Assembly: GCA_051891855.1 (NCBI GenBank)
Contig: JBJFFP010000082.1
Location: 13,634-77,633 of the forward strand
Direction of reading: 5' to 3'
From: SFDP01 sp051891855
GTDB lineage: Bacteria > Bacillota > Clostridia > Lachnospirales > Lachnospiraceae
DNA: 64,000 nucleotides
The notes under the pieces were generated by a model, which had not been told where the DNA came from, did not search any database, and saw nothing but the letters and a program-made list of their open reading frames with translations. Both the position numbers and the translations under genes were made by a program. Below are positions 60,750-64,000 of this stretch, piece after piece. Every line of letters starts with the position of its first letter. The first letter of the stretch is position 1.

Positions 60750-62096
60750 ATGAGTAATAAAGTAAATGGTTATGAGGGATTAAGTCCCGAAGAGAAAAGA
60801 GAAATGAGGCGGCAGAGAAGGATACGAAATCTGATCTGGGCATACATAGGTCTTATCTTGGTTTTGGCAGGTCTTATTTTGGGAGGAGTGTTTGGTGTAC
60901 GGGCATTGACCAAGTTCATTGAGGAAAGGCAGGGAAATACTTTCAGGGAAGAAATCATACCCGAAAGCATACCCGAGAGCTGGGAGGAAGATGTCCAGTT
61001 TATGGAAGAGGAGACAGAGGTGTCGGTACAGCCGGATACATCCCGTCTTCTGGATGAAATCATAGAAGCCCGCATTTCGGAGATGACTCTGGAGGAAAAG
61101 GTGGCGGGCCTTTTCATTGTCAGACCGGAGGATATTACCGGTGTGGATACGGCCATACAGGCAGGAGAGGGAACAAAGGAAGCCCTGCAGAACCATCCTG
61201 TTGGCGGAATTATTTATTTTAATCAGAATATTAAGTCTGAGGAGCAGATTAAAGAAATGCTGGCAAATACTGCATCTTACAGCAATACCCCTCTTTTTCT
61301 GGCAGTGGATGAAGAGGGTGGGCAGGTAAGCCGGCTTGCCCGGGCATTGAAGCTGGATAATGTAGGAAATATGGCAGATATCGGAGCCACGGGAGACAGC
61401 AATCAGGCTTATGAGGCCATGGTAAAGGTGGGAAGCTATTTAAACAGCTATGGGTTTAATTTGAATTTTGCTCCTGTGGCAGATGTTTTAACCAATCCAA
61501 ATAATGAAGCTATTGGGGATCGTTCCTTCGGCGGTGAAACAGGGGTTGTAGCCGATATGGTAGCAGCGGCAGCAAATGGACTTAAGGATACGGGAATTAC
61601 TGCATGCTTAAAGCATTTTCCGGGAATCGGTTCTGCAGAGGGAGACCCCCATAATGGTCTGGTTGTGGTTGACCGAAGTCCGGAAGAGCTTAAGCAGGAG
61701 GAATTGCTTCCTTTTATCAGGGGAATCGAGGAAGGAGTACCCATGATTATGGTGGGGCATATTGCCTTGCCACAGATTGTAGGAGATAATACTCCGGCAA
61801 GTATGTCATCGGCAGTCATTTCCGATTTGCTCAGGGGAGAGCTGGGTTTCAATGGAGTGGTGATTACGGATGCTATGGACATGGGAGCCATAACGGAATA
61901 CTACGGAGCAGACCAGGCAGCAATTATGGCACTTCGGGCCGGGGCAGATATGATTCTTATGCCGGAGGATTATGAAGTGGCTTTTGAAGGTGTTGTCACA
62001 GCTGTTTTAGACGGAACCATCAGTGAGGAAAGAATTAACGATTCTCTAACCCGAGTATACCGAATTAAATATGCGGATTCGGTAGCTGCGGAATAA
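60750..62096 (+). CDS. GH3 glycosidase, NagZ-like beta-N-acetylhexosaminidase, membrane-anchored
   Basis: This 448-residue protein has a basic cytoplasmic N-terminus, one membrane segment (about 28-52) and an acidic linker to about residue 100. A GH3 domain follows: VGGIIYFNQNI, AVDEEGGQVSRLAR, ACLKHFPGIGSAEGDPHNG with the D-x-H acid/base dyad of NagZ enzymes, and VVITDAMDMGA with the nucleophile Asp. It likely trims muropeptide GlcNAc on the outer face of the membrane. The ATG at 60750 is chosen; 60714 is in frame and would add 12 residues. Neither has a strong site. Confidence 0.9.
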   Translation: MSNKVNGYEGLSPEEKREMRRQRRIRNLIWAYIGLILVLAGLILGGVFGVRALTKFIEERQGNTFREEIIPESIPESWEEDVQFMEEETEVSVQPDTSRLLDEIIEARISEMTLEEKVAGLFIVRPEDITGVDTAIQAGEGTKEALQNHPVGGIIYFNQNIKSEEQIKEMLANTASYSNTPLFLAVDEEGGQVSRLARALKLDNVGNMADIGATGDSNQAYEAMVKVGSYLNSYGFNLNFAPVADVLTNPNNEAIGDRSFGGETGVVADMVAAAANGLKDTGITACLKHFPGIGSAEGDPHNGLVVVDRSPEELKQEELLPFIRGIEEGVPMIMVGHIALPQIVGDNTPASMSSAVISDLLRGELGFNGVVITDAMDMGAITEYYGADQAAIMALRAGADMILMPEDYEVAFEGVVTAVLDGTISEERINDSLTRVYRIKYADSVAAE

Positions 62097-62127
62097 ATCC
62101 TCATTCCGTAAAATGTGGAAAAAGAAG

Positions 62128-62187
62128 TTGACAAAAAAGGATTCTTATACTATAGTGATAAATAAGTTAGATGTTGCTAACTTATTT
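62128..62187 (+). promoter_or_regulatory. feoA promoter with overlapping 11-bp operator dyad
   Basis: TTGACA (62128-62133) and TATAGT (62151-62156) are 17 bp apart. AAATAAGTTAG (62160-62170) and CTAACTTATTT (62177-62187) are an exact inverted repeat with a 6-nt spacer covering the start point. The core TTAG-N6-CTAA resembles DtxR/IdeR-family iron boxes and recurs at 62486, before feoB. Repression by an iron-loaded regulator is the likely function. Confidence 0.65.
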
Positions 62188-62228
62188 GTTTGGCTGAGAA
62201 ATTGTGTCGCTTCAGAATGGAGGAAAAA

Positions 62229-62441
62229 ATGACATTGCTTGATGCTGAGGTGGGAAAGGAATATATCATTACAGATATTATTACAGAGGATGAAGAGCTA
62301 AATTCGTTTCTTTTCTCTCTGGGCTGCTACAGTGGGGAGCCGATTACTGTAGTGTCGCGTTTGAAGAACGGATGTATTATTTCGGTTAAGGACGCAAGAT
62401 ATAATATCAATAATGATTTAGCAGAAGCTATTTCCATATAA
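62229..62441 (+). CDS. feoA: FeoA-family protein
   Basis: This 70-residue SH3-like protein has VGKEYIITDIITEDEELNSF, LFSLGCYSGEPITVVSRLK and KDARYNINNDLAEAISI. FeoA stimulates FeoB iron transport. The ATG at 62229 has ATGGAGGAAAAA directly upstream; the frame extends back to 62190 (TTG) but without a site. It is followed by a hairpin with T-run and then feoB. Confidence 0.9.
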   Translation: MTLLDAEVGKEYIITDIITEDEELNSFLFSLGCYSGEPITVVSRLKNGCIISVKDARYNINNDLAEAISI

Positions 62442-62446
62442 AAGAT

Positions 62447-62474
62447 AAATGGTGGTTTCGGGTCACCATTTTTT
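62447..62474 (+). terminator. terminator-like hairpin between feoA and feoB
   Basis: AAATGGTG (62447-62454) pairs with CACCATTT (62464-62471) around a 9-nt loop, followed by T residues to 62474. It may reduce readthrough from feoA into feoB. Confidence 0.7.
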
Positions 62475-62485
62475 ATGGCATAAGG

Positions 62486-62499
62486 TTAGTTAATGCTAA
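62486..62499 (+). promoter_or_regulatory. second TTAG-N6-CTAA metal-box-like motif, upstream of feoB
   Basis: TTAGTTAATGCTAA repeats the core of the operator at 62167-62180 (same TTAG-N6-CTAA and TG before CTAA). It lies 62 bp before the feoB start. No clear promoter is seen around it. Confidence 0.45.
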
Positions 62500-62560
62500 T
62501 ATATGCTTTGAGTTACTAACAAAGATAAGCTATTAAAAAGAAAAGGTAGGAGGAACTGTG

Positions 62561-64000
62561 ATGAGAATCGCGTTGACAGGTAATCCCAACAGTGGAAAAA
62601 CCACGATGTATAATGCCCTGACAGGAAGAATGGAAAGGGTGGGAAACTGGGCTGGTGTTACCGTGGAAAAGAAAGAAAGCCCTATTAAGAAAACTTACTA
62701 TGAAGGGGAAGAGGAGTTGATTGCCGTGGATTTACCTGGGGCATACTCCATGTCTCCTTTTACTTCTGAGGAAACTATTACCAGTGGTTATGTAAAGCAT
62801 GAAAATCCGGATGTGATTATTAATATTGTGGATGCCACTAATTTAAGTCGAAGCCTGTTCTTCACTACACAGCTTTTGGAGCTGGGGATTCCCGTAGTAG
62901 TAGCCTTAAATAAGAGCGATATTAACGAGAAAAAGAATACCCAAATCGAGGCAGAGCTTCTGGCTGAAAAGCTGGCCTGTCCGGTAATTAAGACCACATC
63001 CACAAACGGTGACGGCCTGAAGGAAGTAGTGGAAAGAGCGGTCTCTTTAAAGGGGGCAGGCCAGAAGGCAACCTATGTACAGGGAGAGGTTGATTTGCAG
63101 GATAAAGCTGCAGTGGATGCGGCGGACAGAAAGCGTTTTGAATTTGTAAACAGAATCGTGAAAGAGGTGGAAAATCGTAAAATTCTGACTAAGGATAAAA
63201 ACAGTCAGGATAAAATCGATGATATTTTGACCAACAAATTTATCGGTATTCCGGTATTTGCTCTTGTCATGTTCCTGGTATTTTATATTTCCCAGTCTAC
63301 GGTAGGTACGTGGATTGCCGACTGGCTGGTAGGCTGGATTGAAGCCTTCCAGGAATGGGTTGCCGGAATGGTAGAGGGAGCCGATCCCTTCCTGCAGTCG
63401 CTTCTGGTTGACGGAATTATCGGCGGTGTAGGTGCGGTTATCGGCTTCCTGCCGCTGGTTATGGTCATGTATTTTTTGATTGCCCTGTTGGAGGACTGTG
63501 GATATATGGCCCGTGCAACAGTGGTTCTGGATCCTATTTTCAAGCGTGTGGGTCTTTCCGGAAAATCTGTTATTCCTATGGTTATCGGCACGGGCTGTGC
63601 CATTCCGGGGATTATGTCCTGCCGAACCATCCGTAATGAAAGGGAAAGACGGGCTACTGCCATGCTGACTCCTTTCATGCCCTGTGGTGCGAAGCTTCCG
63701 GTTATTGCTCTGTTTGTTGGTGCATTTTTCCCGGAAGCCTCCTGGCTGGGAACCTTAATGTACTTTGCCGGAATCCTGTTGATTTTAGGTGGAGCCTTGC
63801 TGGTAAACAAGATTGTGGGCTATAAATTCAGAAAATCCTTTTTTATCATTGAGCTTCCTGAATATAAGCTGCCCAGCCTGAAAAGAGCTGTGATTTCCAT
63901 GCTGTCCAGAGGTAAGGCCTATATTGTAAAAGCGGGTACCATTATTCTGGTATGTAATGCCATTGTTCAGATTATGCAGACCTTTAACTGGCAGCTTCAG
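62561..64000 (+). CDS. feoB: FeoB ferrous iron transporter, N-terminal part (cut by right edge)
   Basis: The visible 480 residues run off the window. GTPase motifs are G1 GNPNSGKTT, G3 DLPGAYS and G4 NKSD. The membrane core begins at about residue 225 with FIGIPVFALVMFLVFYISQS, LLEDCGYMARATVVLDPIF, GTGCAIPGIMSCRT and MLTPFMPCGAKLPVIALF. GGTAGGAGGAACTGTG precedes the ATG. Unlike the copy at 40280 it has no fused FeoA domain and instead has a separate feoA upstream. The two FeoB proteins differ clearly, so they are not a recent duplication. Confidence 0.95.
   Translation, partial: MRIALTGNPNSGKTTMYNALTGRMERVGNWAGVTVEKKESPIKKTYYEGEEELIAVDLPGAYSMSPFTSEETITSGYVKHENPDVIINIVDATNLSRSLFFTTQLLELGIPVVVALNKSDINEKKNTQIEAELLAEKLACPVIKTTSTNGDGLKEVVERAVSLKGAGQKATYVQGEVDLQDKAAVDAADRKRFEFVNRIVKEVENRKILTKDKNSQDKIDDILTNKFIGIPVFALVMFLVFYISQSTVGTWIADWLVGWIEAFQEWVAGMVEGADPFLQSLLVDGIIGGVGAVIGFLPLVMVMYFLIALLEDCGYMARATVVLDPIFKRVGLSGKSVIPMVIGTGCAIPGIMSCRTIRNERERRATAMLTPFMPCGAKLPVIALFVGAFFPEASWLGTLMYFAGILLILGGALLVNKIVGYKFRKSFFIIELPEYKLPSLKRAVISMLSRGKAYIVKAGTIILVCNAIVQIMQTFNWQLQ

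Noticed and set aside
62090..62108. Terminator after the GH3 gene (CGGAAT/ATTCCG dyad)
   Set aside because: Short stem and no T-run; not enough to call.
1..64000. Insertion sequences, prophage, CRISPR, tRNA or rRNA
   Set aside because: No transposase, integrase, terminal repeats, spaced direct repeats, tRNA cloverleaf or rRNA sequence was recognised on either strand.

Overview
The window looks like the chromosome of a spore-forming, Gram-positive anaerobe of the class Clostridia, most likely family Lachnospiraceae. Support comes from the complete spoIIAA-spoIIAB-sigF block with spoVA genes, a T-box leader on valS, a flavoredoxin-rubredoxin fusion, ferrous-iron (Feo) uptake, LexA/DinR-type SOS boxes, strong GGAGG ribosome sites and moderate G+C. 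I could not assign a genus. No tRNA, rRNA, insertion sequence, prophage or CRISPR array was seen.

Layout. (1) 1-6.1 kb, visibly more AT-rich than the rest, is an accessory island: an agr quorum-sensing set (agrA-like, cut by the left edge; agrB; agrC; and a short agrD) in shuffled orientations, followed by a lactococcin-972-like bacteriocin precursor, its large membrane partner and its ABC ATPase. (2) 6.1-10.9 kb is a DNA-repair operon (radical SAM protein, its TIGR03915-type partner, and a nuclease-helicase fusion) behind a promoter carrying two SOS boxes. (3) 10.9-19.7 kb starts with a symmetric cluster of DnaA-box-like motifs. It continues with a GH13 alpha-glucosidase-type enzyme, two sugar ABC permeases, an HlyD-like adaptor, a MacB-like extracytoplasmic protein and a large binding lipoprotein. 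(4) 19.7-24.1 kb holds T-box-valS and folC. (5) 24.1-29.1 kb holds a zinc-ribbon/TPR protein and the sporulation block spoIIAA-AB-sigF-spoVAA-AB-AC. (6) 29.1-45 kb is mixed housekeeping: an ArsC/Spx-like protein, a GGDEF/EAL protein, TrpB2, flavoredoxin-rubredoxin, tmk, alkD-like, spoVAD, ridA, aroK, an EamA transporter, spoVAE, a FeoA-FeoB fusion, a DUF1653 protein and an SfsA-MutY fusion. The spoVA genes are therefore scattered over about 12.8 kb. (7) 45-54.3 kb holds a glycosyltransferase and the phosphate regulon (pstSCAB-phoU, an Na/Pi cotransporter, and a PhoP/PhoR-type pair). (8) 54.4-60 kb holds glyA and an aspartate-family operon: an ACT/HTH regulator, hom, an ApgM-like proposed homoserine kinase and aspartokinase. 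(9) 60.1-60.66 kb is a gene-free stretch with a near-ideal promoter, several helices and a strong terminator, and is best explained as a structured noncoding RNA of about 470 nt. (10) 60.7-64 kb holds a GH3 enzyme and a second feoA-feoB under a metal-box-like operator; feoB is cut by the right edge.

The observations I rate highest are the unassigned large RNA at 60.2-60.65 kb, the shuffled agr/bacteriocin island with a short agrD, the SOS-boxed radical-SAM repair operon, the SfsA-MutY fusion, and the DnaA-box inverted repeat away from any visible origin context. All family assignments come from reading motifs by eye; no database search was run.
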